From the NCBI GenBank assembly GCA_017547175.1, contig JAFYQI010000008.1, forward strand, positions 372,001 to 436,000: a DNA stretch of 64,000 nucleotides. Reading direction: 5' to 3'. A program made the position numbers and the translations under genes. Below, in pieces: positions 25,338 through 35,144 of the stretch (the first letter of the stretch is position 1; the number at the start of each line of letters is the position of its first letter). The notes beneath the pieces were generated by a model. That model had not been told where the DNA came from. It saw only the letters and a program-made list of their open reading frames with translations, and made no database searches. This DNA comes from Alistipes sp. Its GTDB lineage: Bacteria > Bacteroidota > Bacteroidia > Bacteroidales > Rikenellaceae.

Positions 25338-27827
25338 ATGAAAATAACGAAAATCCTACTCGGTGTCGTGTTCCTATTCGCGTGCGCGCACACCACACAA
25401 GCGCATCAGCGCGTAGAGGCCGGCCACCTCAAACTCTGGTACAAAACTCCGGCTGCAAATTGGAACGAGGCTCTCCCGATCGGCAATGGTCGTTTGGGCG
25501 CCATGATTTTTGGCACGGCCGATGACGAGTTGCTCCAATTGAACGAAAGCACCCTCTATAGCGGAGATCCCGAAAGCCGTTGGAATGATCTGGATATCAC
25601 CCCCACCTATCCCGAAATGGTCCGACTGCTCGAAAACGGCAACTACCTCGAGGCTGCCGAGCTGCTCAAGCAGTGGACCGGTCGCCTGCACGAGTGCTAC
25701 CAACCGTTGGGCGATTGGCATATCCACGATTATCGCGGTGGCAAGGCCAAGAGCTACCGCCGCTACCTCGACCTGGAACGTTCGGTAGCGACCGTACAAT
25801 ACGAACGCGATAACTACAAGTTTCGTCGCGAAATTTTCGCTTCGCACCCCGATCAAGTGATCGTCATGCGTCTTACGACCGACTGTCCTGTCGGTTGGGA
25901 CATCGCTCTGCGCCTCTCATCACCCCACCCTGTGACAACCAAAATCGATACCCGAAAAGCGACCCTCTCGATGAGCGGTCAGGCTCCGGGACGCGTCGAT
26001 CGCCGCAACTATTCGGACTTTGAGGCTTGGGGGCACGAAGCACGTCACCCCTACCTCTTCAACGAAGATGGTTCGCGCACGGGTAAACCCCGCGTGCTCT
26101 ATGGCGAGGATATCAACAATCGAGGCATGTTCTTCGAAGGCCGTCTGGAGGTTCGCGTAGCCAATCCCAAATCGATTTCGGACCTGGGTGGTCAGCTCCG
26201 CATTCAAGGCGAGAAGGAGATTGTACTGATCTTCTCGGCTGCCACGAGCTACAACGGTCCCTTCCGCAGTCCTTCGACTGACGGTGTTGACGCCGCCAAG
26301 GTCGTGACGCAGGCGTTGAAGGCTACCCGCACGAAGAGCTATGAGGAGTTGCTTGCAGCCCACGTTGAGGACTACCAGTCGCTCTTCAACCGCTTGTCGC
26401 TGACCCTGCCGTCGGATCCCGAAGCCGAGCTACTTCCGACCGACGTCCGCATCCAGCGCTATGCCCGCCAATTCCGTGCTACGGGAGCTCCGACCGACCA
26501 AGAGCTGGTGACCCTGCTCTTCCAATACGGCCGCTACCTGATGATCAGCGGCTCGCGCGAGGGTGGTCAACCCCTCAACCTGCAGGGTATCTGGAACAAG
26601 GACCTCATCCCCTCGTGGAACTGTGGTTATACGACTAACATCAATATCGAGATGAACTACTGGCCTGCCGAGGTGGCCAATCTCTCGGAGTGCCACAAAC
26701 CCTTCCTCGAGATGATCAAAGAGTGCGCCGAAACGGGCCGCGAAACGGCACGCGGCATGTACCACCGTCGCGGTTGGGTGGGACACCACAACTGCTCGAT
26801 CTGGCGCGAAACGTACCCCAACGACGGCGGTGCCGCCACAGTCTTCTGGCCGATGATGGGTGCCTGGTTCTCGTCGCACCTGTGGGAGCACTACGCTTAC
26901 ACGGGTGACAAGGAGTACCTGAAGGAAGTCTATCCCGTAATGAAGGGCGCTTCGGAGTTCTTCCTCGATTGGCTCATCCGCGACAAGGAGGGCTATTGGA
27001 TCACGCCGGTCAGCACCTCGCCCGAAAATCTCTTCATCATCCCCGGCACGAATCAATCCTGCGGTGTTTCGCAAGGCTCGACGGGCGATATGTCCATGAT
27101 CCGTGAGCTCTTCTCGCGTACGATTGAGGCCGCCGAGATTGCTGAAATCGACGCCCCCTTCTGCGACACGCTGCGCAACCGACTGAACGAGATGCTCCCC
27201 TTCCGCGTAGGTGCCTTTGGTCGCCTGCAGGAATGGAACAAGGATTTTATGGATGAGGATATCCACCACCGCCACGTGACGCACCTCGTCTCACTCTACC
27301 CCTTCGGACAGATTACCCCGTCGGCCAATCCCGAACTCTTTGCGGCAGCCCGCAAGACCCTCGAGATTCGTGGCGATGAGGCTACTGGTTGGTCTAGCGG
27401 TTGGAAGATCAACCTTTGGGCCCGCCTCCTGGATGGAGAGCGCGCCTTCCGCCTGATTGGTACGCTGCTGCGTCCTGTTGAATTTGGCCCCGAGGCGGAG
27501 CGTTCGTCGGGTGGTGGCGTCTACATGAACCTCTTCGACGCCCATCCCCCCTTCCAAATCGACGGCAACTTTGGTCTCACGGCCGGTATCTGTGAGATGC
27601 TGATGCAGAGCCACGAGGGACTGATTCGCCTCATGCCCGCCGTACCGACGGCCTGGCGCACCGGCTCGATCAGCGGCCTGAAGGCACGCGGTGGCTACAC
27701 GATCGACATGGCGTGGGCCGATGGCCGCATCACAGAGTTGAAGATCCACTCAGCTACAGGTAAGCGTTGCGAGGTACGTTCCTCGTGGCCGATGCCCGCT
27801 GCCGACCCGTTCGTAAATTGCCAATAA
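25338..27827 (+). CDS. Glycoside hydrolase family 95
   Basis: 829 residues, typical of the family, with a signal peptide (MKITKILLGVVFLFACAHTTQA). Recognisable GH95 segments: ALPIGNGRLGAMIFG near residue 45, NESTLYSGDP near 74, QGIWNKDLIPSWNCGYTTNI near 419, MNYWPAE, and FQIDGNFGLTAGICEML near 740, which carries the general-acid Asp region. GH95 enzymes are inverting alpha-L-fucosidases or alpha-L-galactosidases; the latter activity is used on the L-galactose of rhamnogalacturonan II. First gene of an eight-gene rightward series, 20 bases before the next ATG. Confidence 0.93.
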   Translation: MKITKILLGVVFLFACAHTTQAHQRVEAGHLKLWYKTPAANWNEALPIGNGRLGAMIFGTADDELLQLNESTLYSGDPESRWNDLDITPTYPEMVRLLENGNYLEAAELLKQWTGRLHECYQPLGDWHIHDYRGGKAKSYRRYLDLERSVATVQYERDNYKFRREIFASHPDQVIVMRLTTDCPVGWDIALRLSSPHPVTTKIDTRKATLSMSGQAPGRVDRRNYSDFEAWGHEARHPYLFNEDGSRTGKPRVLYGEDINNRGMFFEGRLEVRVANPKSISDLGGQLRIQGEKEIVLIFSAATSYNGPFRSPSTDGVDAAKVVTQALKATRTKSYEELLAAHVEDYQSLFNRLSLTLPSDPEAELLPTDVRIQRYARQFRATGAPTDQELVTLLFQYGRYLMISGSREGGQPLNLQGIWNKDLIPSWNCGYTTNINIEMNYWPAEVANLSECHKPFLEMIKECAETGRETARGMYHRRGWVGHHNCSIWRETYPNDGGAATVFWPMMGAWFSSHLWEHYAYTGDKEYLKEVYPVMKGASEFFLDWLIRDKEGYWITPVSTSPENLFIIPGTNQSCGVSQGSTGDMSMIRELFSRTIEAAEIAEIDAPFCDTLRNRLNEMLPFRVGAFGRLQEWNKDFMDEDIHHRHVTHLVSLYPFGQITPSANPELFAAARKTLEIRGDEATGWSSGWKINLWARLLDGERAFRLIGTLLRPVEFGPEAERSSGGGVYMNLFDAHPPFQIDGNFGLTAGICEMLMQSHEGLIRLMPAVPTAWRTGSISGLKARGGYTIDMAWADGRITELKIHSATGKRCEVRSSWPMPAADPFVNCQ

Positions 27828-27847
27828 TCAACTAAAAACTAAATACT

Positions 27848-29788
27848 ATGAAAAAACAATTCATGCTTTGTGCACTTCTGCTGGGTGGTCTGCTGTGGAC
27901 TCCTCAGGCCAGGGCACAACAGGTAATCGAGGCTACGCCCGAGACCTTCAAAACAGCTGTTTCAGAGCTGCGTAAGGCTGTAAAAAAGCAAAAGCAGGAT
28001 GTTGAGTTGCGCCTGCACGGAGGTACCTACTACCTCCAGGAGCCGCTTGTAATCGACGAGACGCTGGGCGGTAAGAACGGTAAGAGTGTTAAAATCGCCT
28101 CGGTAAAGGGCGAGGAGGCCATCTTGAGCGGTGGTGTTGAGATCACGGGCTGGGAGCAGGTGCATGGCAACCTCTACAAAGCCCCCTTCAAGCACGATCA
28201 GAAACTGCGTACGCTCCTCGTGGGTGATAAGCGCGCTCGCATGGCCGGCATGAACGAGCCGGTACAGGCGCTGGGTAGCTATGGTGAGATCGAGATCACG
28301 GGTAACGAGCCGTGGGCCTTTGGCGCCGGTAAGACCGTGAAGGGTATCCGCTTCGAGCAGAGCGCCGAGGTGATGCCTTATCGCAACCCGTCGGATGTGG
28401 AGCTGATCCAGAACAACGTCTGGACCGAGAAGATCCTTTGCGCCGCCGATGTACACAAGTGGGGTAAGGAGATCGCCATCGAGCTCCAGCAGCCCTACTC
28501 GGCCATTCTGAACTCGCTGGCGTGGGCCGGTAAGACGAAGTTCGAGGGTTCGTTCCTGATTCGTAACGCCTTTGAGCTGCTGGACGAGCCGGGTGAGTTC
28601 TACTTCGACCGCGCCGAGCAGACGATCTACTACATGAGCCACGGCGAGAATCCGGCCGAGGTGAAGGTAATCGCCCCGATGACCGAGGGTCTGCTGCGCA
28701 TCAAGGGTACGAGTTGCTCGTCGAACGTGGAGAACGTGACGATCGAGAACCTCACCTTCTCGTACGACGCGTGGAATCTGGTTGAGTTGGAGGGTTCGCA
28801 CGGCTTTGGCGGTATTCAATCGCTGGGTCTGGCCATGAAGTATATCCCCAACGGCAACTGGCACCCCACGAAGTATAACAGCGTCGATGTTCCCGAGGGT
28901 ACGATCCAGGTGGAGAATGCTACGGGTATCCGCATTCTGCGCAACAAGTTCCTGCATTTGGGTAGTCCCGTGTCGGTCAACCTCTCGAACGACGTGACGA
29001 ACTCGCAGGTGATGGGCAACTTCTTCAACGACTGTCTGGGTAACGCTGTGGTGGTGGGTCACCCGCAGCACTACGAGATTGGTGATGGTGAGCCGGGTGC
29101 TGTCTTTGCTCCGGGCATTGAGGGTCTGTGCGAGCAAATCAACGTTTCGAACAACCTGATTCGTAACGTATCGCTCGACTTCCGCCAGGTGGAGGCCATC
29201 GTAGGCTTCTTCTGCAAGAACGTAAAGATCGACCACAACGACATCTACGGCACGCCGTATGGCGCCATCGCCCTGGGTTGGTGGTGGGGCAACGCCGGTA
29301 TCCCCGAGTCGAAGAACGCCGGCAACAATTCGATCAGCTACAACCGTTGTGGCCACACTCACACGATGCTCACCGATGGTGGTATTATCTATATGCTCGG
29401 TCGTCAACCGGGTTCAGTAGCTCGTGGCAACTACGTCTTCGACGGTCCGCGTTGCATCTATCCCGATGACGGTTCGTCGGGTTGGCTCATCGAGGAGAAC
29501 TTCGTTGTCAGCCTCTACCAGCTGTGGCTGCACCTGGATTCGGATCGCAATTACGACATCCTGATCCGCAACAACCACGTCAAGGACAACCGCTTCTGCA
29601 ACAGCGGTAACGGTACGATTGTCGAGGGTACGAAGATCTACCGCAACATCCCCTTCGGCGACGAAGCTTTGGCTATCCAGGACGCTTCGGGTCTGAGCCA
29701 CGAGTACCACGACCTGATGCCGCGCCGCGAGTATGACCCCATCATGGTCATCCCGACTGTAGGTGCCAAGCGCAAGGCCGTATTCTAA
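27848..29788 (+). CDS. Secreted right-handed parallel beta-helix protein, GH141-like
   Basis: 646 residues with a signal peptide (MKKQFMLCALLLGGLLWTPQARA). The first 130 residues carry HGGTYYLQEPLVIDE and GEEAILSGGVEITGW, the usual entry to the beta-helix glycosidases of the GH141/GH120 kind; from about 300 to 600 regular helix turns follow (NVTIENLTFSYD, VKIDHNDIYGT, YDILIRNNHVKDN). GH141 includes alpha-L-fucosidases acting on rhamnogalacturonan II and xylanases. The family call rests on architecture and should be treated as tentative; a lyase-like role is an alternative. Same operon as the flanking GH95 and propeller genes. Confidence 0.68.
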   Translation: MKKQFMLCALLLGGLLWTPQARAQQVIEATPETFKTAVSELRKAVKKQKQDVELRLHGGTYYLQEPLVIDETLGGKNGKSVKIASVKGEEAILSGGVEITGWEQVHGNLYKAPFKHDQKLRTLLVGDKRARMAGMNEPVQALGSYGEIEITGNEPWAFGAGKTVKGIRFEQSAEVMPYRNPSDVELIQNNVWTEKILCAADVHKWGKEIAIELQQPYSAILNSLAWAGKTKFEGSFLIRNAFELLDEPGEFYFDRAEQTIYYMSHGENPAEVKVIAPMTEGLLRIKGTSCSSNVENVTIENLTFSYDAWNLVELEGSHGFGGIQSLGLAMKYIPNGNWHPTKYNSVDVPEGTIQVENATGIRILRNKFLHLGSPVSVNLSNDVTNSQVMGNFFNDCLGNAVVVGHPQHYEIGDGEPGAVFAPGIEGLCEQINVSNNLIRNVSLDFRQVEAIVGFFCKNVKIDHNDIYGTPYGAIALGWWWGNAGIPESKNAGNNSISYNRCGHTHTMLTDGGIIYMLGRQPGSVARGNYVFDGPRCIYPDDGSSGWLIEENFVVSLYQLWLHLDSDRNYDILIRNNHVKDNRFCNSGNGTIVEGTKIYRNIPFGDEALAIQDASGLSHEYHDLMPRREYDPIMVIPTVGAKRKAVF

Positions 29789-29826
29789 TCCAATCTAAAA
29801 TTTGATCCGCTAAACTACTTTTTGAT

Positions 29827-31473
29827 ATGAAGTTATTCCATCGAATGATGATGCTGGGTGCAGCTCTGATGCTCACCCTCACCGTTTCGGCTTCGAGCCA
29901 CTATAGAACGGCCCCCTACCAGGTCCTGAAGGGCGGTGCAGGCTTCACGACCGACCACTATGTAAATCCCTTTGCCGGCTCGACACGCAGCGTGCTGAAC
30001 CTGGCCCTCGAGCTGGAGGGCATGCAGGGCTTCCGCCTTGCGGTTGATGAGTCGGGTGCCATGCAGCCCGCCACCATTGAACTGCAGCTGCAACGTTCGG
30101 GTAATCTGCTCGTAGCGGCCACCTCTAAGGAGGCTGTCGAGGCCCTCAACTGGGGTCGCGGCAAGCTCAACGTGACGCCGGTACTGAAGAACGCCCTGCG
30201 TATCACGGAGGTTCCCGTGATGGATATCTACGCCGTACGCTATACGGCCGGCAAGCAGACGATCACGATCCCCGAGGGTGTGAAGGGTCAGCTGGCTGTG
30301 GTGGGTTACACTTCGGTGACGAAGTTCGCAGGTCGTGACGTAGCACTCGAAACGGGCGAGAACTACCCCTCGTTTGTCATCGAGGGCTTTGCCGAGTGCC
30401 CTGCTCTGTTTGAGGTGATCGGTGGTCAGGATGACCCCGTCGTGAATGAAGGCATGCCCGGCACGGAGGGTATCCAGGGCGGTTTCGAGGGAGGTCAGAT
30501 GATCAAGCTCGGCGATACGTACCACATGTTCCCCACCGAGCGTGCCGGTGAGATTGGCGAGCCTGCTCGCTTCGACCGCATCAAGACCCGCATCGGCCAC
30601 TGGACGAGTAAGGACGCCATCCACTGGGAGCGTCAGTCGACCCTCTACCAGTCGAGCGGTACCTATGCCATCTCGCACTACGACCACCCGATGAACGATC
30701 GTCGTGCCGCCATCTGGAGCTACATGCCGATCTTCAACAAGGAGAAGAACCGCTGGCAAGGTCACTACCTGGCCTATACCTGCGACTTCGACGTAGCTCC
30801 CAACCACTCGTTCGGCCGTATCTGGCGTTGCGAGTCGGTGGTAGAGGGCATTGAGGGTATTGGTGGTCCGTACCGCGACTGCGGTATTGTCATCGAGCCG
30901 GGTCTGGACAGCCAGCTTTGGGAGGGTCGTCAGGGCGTTGCCTCGTTCTTCCCCTACCAAGTAGGCGATAAGTGGTATGGCTTCATCAGCGGTGCCTACC
31001 CCTACCAAACCAAGGAGGACTACCCCTTCGGTGGCAAGCCGACCCACTGGTATGTAGGTTTGGCCGAGTCGGACAACCTGGAGGGTCCCTTTACCCGCAT
31101 GAAGGAGATCAACCCCATCACCTCGATCCACCCCCGTTTTGTGGAGAATCCGATCGTTTCGCAACTCCCGAACGGCCTCTACGTCGCCGTATTTGACGGT
31201 GGTCCGGAGTGGTTAAACCTGCCGAACATGATCGCCTACACCCTCTCGAAGGATGGTATCCACTGGAGTGAGGCTCACTACTTGCCGATCGACACGAAGG
31301 TCAAGAAGTGGTGGCACACGATGCGCACGCCGCTAGGTCTGATTCCCGAGGGCAACGACATCTACACGATTGTCTATGCCGCCATCAACAACGACATGCG
31401 CTTCCACCCGATGGGTATGGTTCAGGTGAAACTCAACCGCGAGGTATTGGAGGAGATCACCAACAAGATGTAA
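29827..31473 (+). CDS. Secreted beta-propeller glycosidase-like protein of unassigned family
   Basis: 548 residues with a signal peptide (MKLFHRMMMLGAALMLTLTVSA). Residues 25-190 form a beta-sandwich-like region; from about 205 a five-bladed propeller with blade motifs TSKDAIHWERQ and LSKDGIHWSEA, like the SxDxxxW turns of GH43/GH32/GH117 clans. Acidic residues that could be catalytic include those in GIQGGFEGGQM, YRDCGIVIEPG and HPRFVENPIV. No family can be assigned with confidence. Position directly upstream of the aldolase and transporter genes suggests that it releases the monosaccharide this operon takes up. Confidence 0.65.
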   Translation: MKLFHRMMMLGAALMLTLTVSASSHYRTAPYQVLKGGAGFTTDHYVNPFAGSTRSVLNLALELEGMQGFRLAVDESGAMQPATIELQLQRSGNLLVAATSKEAVEALNWGRGKLNVTPVLKNALRITEVPVMDIYAVRYTAGKQTITIPEGVKGQLAVVGYTSVTKFAGRDVALETGENYPSFVIEGFAECPALFEVIGGQDDPVVNEGMPGTEGIQGGFEGGQMIKLGDTYHMFPTERAGEIGEPARFDRIKTRIGHWTSKDAIHWERQSTLYQSSGTYAISHYDHPMNDRRAAIWSYMPIFNKEKNRWQGHYLAYTCDFDVAPNHSFGRIWRCESVVEGIEGIGGPYRDCGIVIEPGLDSQLWEGRQGVASFFPYQVGDKWYGFISGAYPYQTKEDYPFGGKPTHWYVGLAESDNLEGPFTRMKEINPITSIHPRFVENPIVSQLPNGLYVAVFDGGPEWLNLPNMIAYTLSKDGIHWSEAHYLPIDTKVKKWWHTMRTPLGLIPEGNDIYTIVYAAINNDMRFHPMGMVQVKLNREVLEEITNKM

Positions 31474-31495
31474 TCACGAAAAAAAGAAGAAGATA

Positions 31496-32398
31496 ATGAG
31501 TCAGAAAAAGTACGCGGGTGTTGTTGTTCCGATGGCAACACCCGTCAAGAACGGTTCGGTTGATTTGGCGGCCGTGGAGAAGATCATCCACTCGTTTGTC
31601 GAGGCCGGTGTCGATGCATTGGTGATGGGCACGACGGGCGAGGGTAACCTCGTTCCTCAGGCCGAAGGTATCGAGATGGTGGCTGCCGCCGTGCGCGTTG
31701 CCGACCACAAGATCACGATTTATGCCGGTGTGACGGGTCTCTGCCTGAAGGAGCAGATTGCCCAAATCGAGGGCTTCAAGGCGGCCGGTGCCGATGTGGC
31801 TGTGGCCATTCTGCCGAGCTACTACGCCCTTACGGAGGAGCAAATGGTGGCCTACTACACCACCCTGGCCGACCATTCGGTACTGCCTGTGATGCTCTAC
31901 AACATCCTCGCCACAACCCACCTCTCGATTCCGGTGGAGGCCGTTCGCAAGCTCGCTGCTCACCCCAACATCGTCGGTCTGAAGGACTCGGAGCGTGACC
32001 TGGAGCGCATGGAGCAGTGCATTGCCGTGAAGAACGAGGCGGAGGATTTCGCCTACTTCTGCGGCTGGGCAGCGCAATCAGCTCACTCGCTCGAGCTGGG
32101 TGCTGACGGTATTGTTCCCTCGACGGGTAACTTCGTACCGAAGCACTTCCAGGCCCTCTACGAGGCGGCCGTGAAGGGCGATATGGCCGAGGCCAACCGC
32201 CTGCAGACACTCACCGACGAGATGGCCAAGGTCTATCAGCAGGGGCGTCCCCTGGGTCAGCAACTGGCTGCGCTGAAGTGCATCATGCAGGGTCTTAACC
32301 TCTGCGGTACGGAGATGTTTGCCCCTCTCACGGAGCTTTCAGAGGCGGAGTATGCCACGATCCGCGAGCAGATTTCGGCATTTGATCTGAACTACTAA
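31496..32398 (+). CDS. DapA/NanA-family class I aldolase
   Basis: 300 residues, no signal, so cytoplasmic. The family's substrate-carboxylate loop is GTTGEG (45-50), the Tyr that relays protons is Y135 in VMLYNI and the Schiff-base Lys is K163 in IVGLKDSE. The family covers dihydrodipicolinate synthase, N-acetylneuraminate lyase and 2-keto-3-deoxy-sugar-acid aldolases, all using pyruvate. Position between glycosidases, an SSS transporter and C4-acid enzymes argues against lysine biosynthesis and for retro-aldol cleavage of an ulosonic or ulosaric acid into pyruvate plus an aldehyde. Starts 22 bases after the propeller gene. Confidence 0.85.
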   Translation: MSQKKYAGVVVPMATPVKNGSVDLAAVEKIIHSFVEAGVDALVMGTTGEGNLVPQAEGIEMVAAAVRVADHKITIYAGVTGLCLKEQIAQIEGFKAAGADVAVAILPSYYALTEEQMVAYYTTLADHSVLPVMLYNILATTHLSIPVEAVRKLAAHPNIVGLKDSERDLERMEQCIAVKNEAEDFAYFCGWAAQSAHSLELGADGIVPSTGNFVPKHFQALYEAAVKGDMAEANRLQTLTDEMAKVYQQGRPLGQQLAALKCIMQGLNLCGTEMFAPLTELSEAEYATIREQISAFDLNY

Positions 32399-32429
32399 TA
32401 AAGGCTACTAACTCAAACATATTGCCACT

Positions 32430-33977
32430 ATGCATTGGATAGATATTGCGCTGGTGATTGCCAGCATTGTCTTTGTGATGCTGTTTGGTCTGAAGTTCGC
32501 CCACAAGCAGGACTCGACCAACAGCTATTTCGCCGCTGGAGGCTCGATTCCCGCCTGGGCCATCGGTATGTCGATCTTTGCCACCCTCATCAGCTCGGTG
32601 ACCTTCTTGGCCTACCCGGGTGCCGCCTATGGCGGTAGCTGGATCCTGCTGGTGCAGGGTCTGATGGTACCGATCGTGCTGGTGGGCATGATCTGGTTTA
32701 TCGTGCCGCTCTTCCGCAAGGCCATCAAACTCTCAACCTATGAGTATTTCGAGCGTCGTTTCGGCTTCGGCGCACGTCTCTATGGCTCGATCGCCTTCCT
32801 GTTGACCCACTTCTCGAAGCTCGGTACGGTCTTCTTCCTCGTATCGTTGGCCATCTCACAGTTCATGGGTTGGGATATCTACATGGTGATCATCGTCATC
32901 GGTATCGCCGTTACCTTCATCACCCTCATCGGTGGTATGGAGGCGGTGATCTGGATGGATGTGATCCAGGGCTTTATCCTCATCGTGGGTGGTATCATCT
33001 GCGCCGCCCTGCTGCTCTTCACGCCCGAAGGTGGTCCGTCGGCCGTATGGGAGGTTGCTATGCGCGACAACATGATCAACGTGGGTGAGTTCCACTGGAG
33101 TTTCGTCGAGCTTACGTTCTGGGTGATGGCCATCAACGGTGTCTTCTACGCTATTCAGAAGTATGGTACGGACCAGACTATCGTGCAGCGTTACCTCACG
33201 GCCAAGGACGACCGCTCGGCCAAGCGCGCCGCCTACATCGGTGTACTGACCAGCGTACCCGTATGGACGCTCTTTATGTTCATAGGTACGTGCCTCTATG
33301 CCTACTACCAGATTGAGGGTGCCGAGGTCGTTGCCGGCATGAAGGCCGACGAGGTATTCCCCTACTTCATCGCCCATGAGTTGCCGATCGGTGTGAAGGG
33401 CCTGATCATCTCGGCCCTCGTAGCCGGTGCCATCTCGTCACTCGACTCGGACCTGAACTGCTTTGCCGCTATCGGTGTGCAGGACTACTACGTTCGCTTC
33501 CGTCCCGAGAGCACCGACCGTCAGCGCCTGGTGCTAGGTCGTTGGATCGTAGGTATCGCAGGTCTGGCCTCGATCGGTATCGCTTCGATCTACGCCTTCT
33601 GGGGTGGTGAGGGTATCCTCGGCGTGTTGTTTGGTCTCTACGCCATCTTCTCGTCGGGCATCGTCGGATTGTTCCTGTTGGGTCTTTTGGTCAAGCGTGC
33701 CAACAAAGAGGGTCTCTGGGTCGGTCTTGTAGTCTGCATCCTCTTTACGGCCTATGCCGTACTGACCTCGTCGAAATTTACGATCGATGGCGAGAAGCGA
33801 ATTCTGCTCGACCTGGGTGCCTGGAACTTTACGCACCACAAGTATATGCTGGGTGTCTACAGCCACCTGATTGTCTTCTTCGTCGGTTGGGCCGCCTCGT
33901 ACCTCTTCCCCAAGAAGGAGGTTGACGACAGTCTGACGATCTATGGCTACCTGAAGGAGCGCAAAGCTGCAAAATAA
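32430..33977 (+). CDS. Sodium:solute symporter (SSS family)
   Basis: 515 residues with about 13 membrane helices beginning WIDIALVIASIVFVMLFGL, and the family landmarks FATLISSVTFLAYPG near 52-66 and ALVAGAISSLDSDLN near 327-341, which carry the Na+-binding Ser/Thr residues. It moves a small organic solute across the inner membrane with sodium. SSS members in Bacteroidetes and enterics import sialic acids and other sugar acids, and this one lies between an aldolase of the sialate-lyase family and sugar-acid enzymes, so an acidic monosaccharide is the likely cargo (inference). Confidence 0.9.
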   Translation: MHWIDIALVIASIVFVMLFGLKFAHKQDSTNSYFAAGGSIPAWAIGMSIFATLISSVTFLAYPGAAYGGSWILLVQGLMVPIVLVGMIWFIVPLFRKAIKLSTYEYFERRFGFGARLYGSIAFLLTHFSKLGTVFFLVSLAISQFMGWDIYMVIIVIGIAVTFITLIGGMEAVIWMDVIQGFILIVGGIICAALLLFTPEGGPSAVWEVAMRDNMINVGEFHWSFVELTFWVMAINGVFYAIQKYGTDQTIVQRYLTAKDDRSAKRAAYIGVLTSVPVWTLFMFIGTCLYAYYQIEGAEVVAGMKADEVFPYFIAHELPIGVKGLIISALVAGAISSLDSDLNCFAAIGVQDYYVRFRPESTDRQRLVLGRWIVGIAGLASIGIASIYAFWGGEGILGVLFGLYAIFSSGIVGLFLLGLLVKRANKEGLWVGLVVCILFTAYAVLTSSKFTIDGEKRILLDLGAWNFTHHKYMLGVYSHLIVFFVGWAASYLFPKKEVDDSLTIYGYLKERKAAK

Positions 33978-33988
33978 AACGAAGAAAG

Positions 33989-35140
33989 ATGAATTTGGTA
34001 ACTTTACAACAACCCTCGCGCATTGTCTTGGGCGAGGGTGCCACCCAACGCTTCGCCGAAGAGTTTGTGGCCCATGGATTCAAACGCTTGTTCCTGCTGA
34101 CGGCTCCGTCGATCCTGCCTCGACTCGAGGGTATCATCCAGCAGATCGAGGCTTCGGGTACCAAGGTACAGATTTACAACCGCATCACGGCCGAACCGGC
34201 CTTGGATGAGGTACTCGAGATTATCGACCAGGCGCGCGATTTCTCGACCGACAGTGTTGTCGGTATCGGTGGCGGCTCGGTGCTCGACACGGCCAAGATC
34301 GTGGCTGCTTTTGTCAACAGCAAGCAGCAGGTTTCGGAGTGCTTCGGTATCGGTCTGATCAAGGAGCGCGGTGTTTGGTGCGCCTGCCTGCCCACCACGT
34401 CGGGTACGGGTAGCGAGGTCTCGCCCAACGCCATTCTGCTCGATCGTGCCGAGAAACTCAAGAAGGGTATCGTCAGCCCCTATCTGCTGGCCGATGCTGC
34501 CTATATCGATCCGCTACTGACCATCACCGTACCGGCCAAGATCACGGCCGAGACGGGTATGGACGCCCTGTCGCACTGCATTGAGAGTTATACGAATCGC
34601 CACGCACATCCCGTGGTGGACGCCTACGCCCTGCAGGGTATTGAGCTCATTGCCAAGAATCTGGAGCGTGCCGTAAAAGATGGTCAGGATCGTGAGGCGC
34701 GTGCCGCCCTGTCGCTCGGCAGCTATTATGGTGGTCTCTGCCTGGCTCCGGTCAACACGGCCGCTGTACATGCCCTCTCTTATCCGCTTGGTGGCGAGTA
34801 TCACATCTCGCATGGCCTGGCCAACGCCATCCTGTTGCCGCCCGTGATGCGCTTCAACCTCGAGGCAAACATCGAGAAGCATGCCGCCATTGCACGCGCC
34901 ATGGGTGTTGATTGCGAGGGACTGACGCCCCGCGAGGCCGCCGAGAAGGGTGTGCAGTTCATTGCCGACCTGGCCGAGCGATGCGGAATCCCCACGACGC
35001 TCACGGCGCTCGGTATCGGACGCGAGAAGGTGGGCGAGTTGGCTGATGCCGCCATGAAGGTAACACGTCTGCTAGTCAACAACCCCCGCGAGGTGACACG
35101 CGAGGATGCAGTAGCAATCTATAACGAATTATACGAATAA
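33989..35140 (+). CDS. Iron-containing alcohol dehydrogenase
   Basis: 383 residues, typical length. NAD(P)-binding GIGGGSVLDTAK is at 93-103 and the iron ligands are D192 and H196 (MDALSHCIESY), H261 (AVHALSYPLGG) and H275 (ISHGLANA). Members reduce aldehydes such as lactaldehyde (FucO) or succinate semialdehyde (4-hydroxybutyrate dehydrogenase) to alcohols. In this operon it would naturally reduce the aldehyde made by the aldolase before the C4-acid kinase acts on it. Begins 11 bases after the transporter stop. Confidence 0.93.
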   Translation: MNLVTLQQPSRIVLGEGATQRFAEEFVAHGFKRLFLLTAPSILPRLEGIIQQIEASGTKVQIYNRITAEPALDEVLEIIDQARDFSTDSVVGIGGGSVLDTAKIVAAFVNSKQQVSECFGIGLIKERGVWCACLPTTSGTGSEVSPNAILLDRAEKLKKGIVSPYLLADAAYIDPLLTITVPAKITAETGMDALSHCIESYTNRHAHPVVDAYALQGIELIAKNLERAVKDGQDREARAALSLGSYYGGLCLAPVNTAAVHALSYPLGGEYHISHGLANAILLPPVMRFNLEANIEKHAAIARAMGVDCEGLTPREAAEKGVQFIADLAERCGIPTTLTALGIGREKVGELADAAMKVTRLLVNNPREVTREDAVAIYNELYE

Positions 35141-35144
35141 GAAG

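Noticed and set aside
31496..32398. The aldolase as lysine-pathway DapA
   Set aside because: The residues fit the whole family; the operon with glycosidases, a sugar-acid transporter and C4-acid enzymes argues for catabolism.
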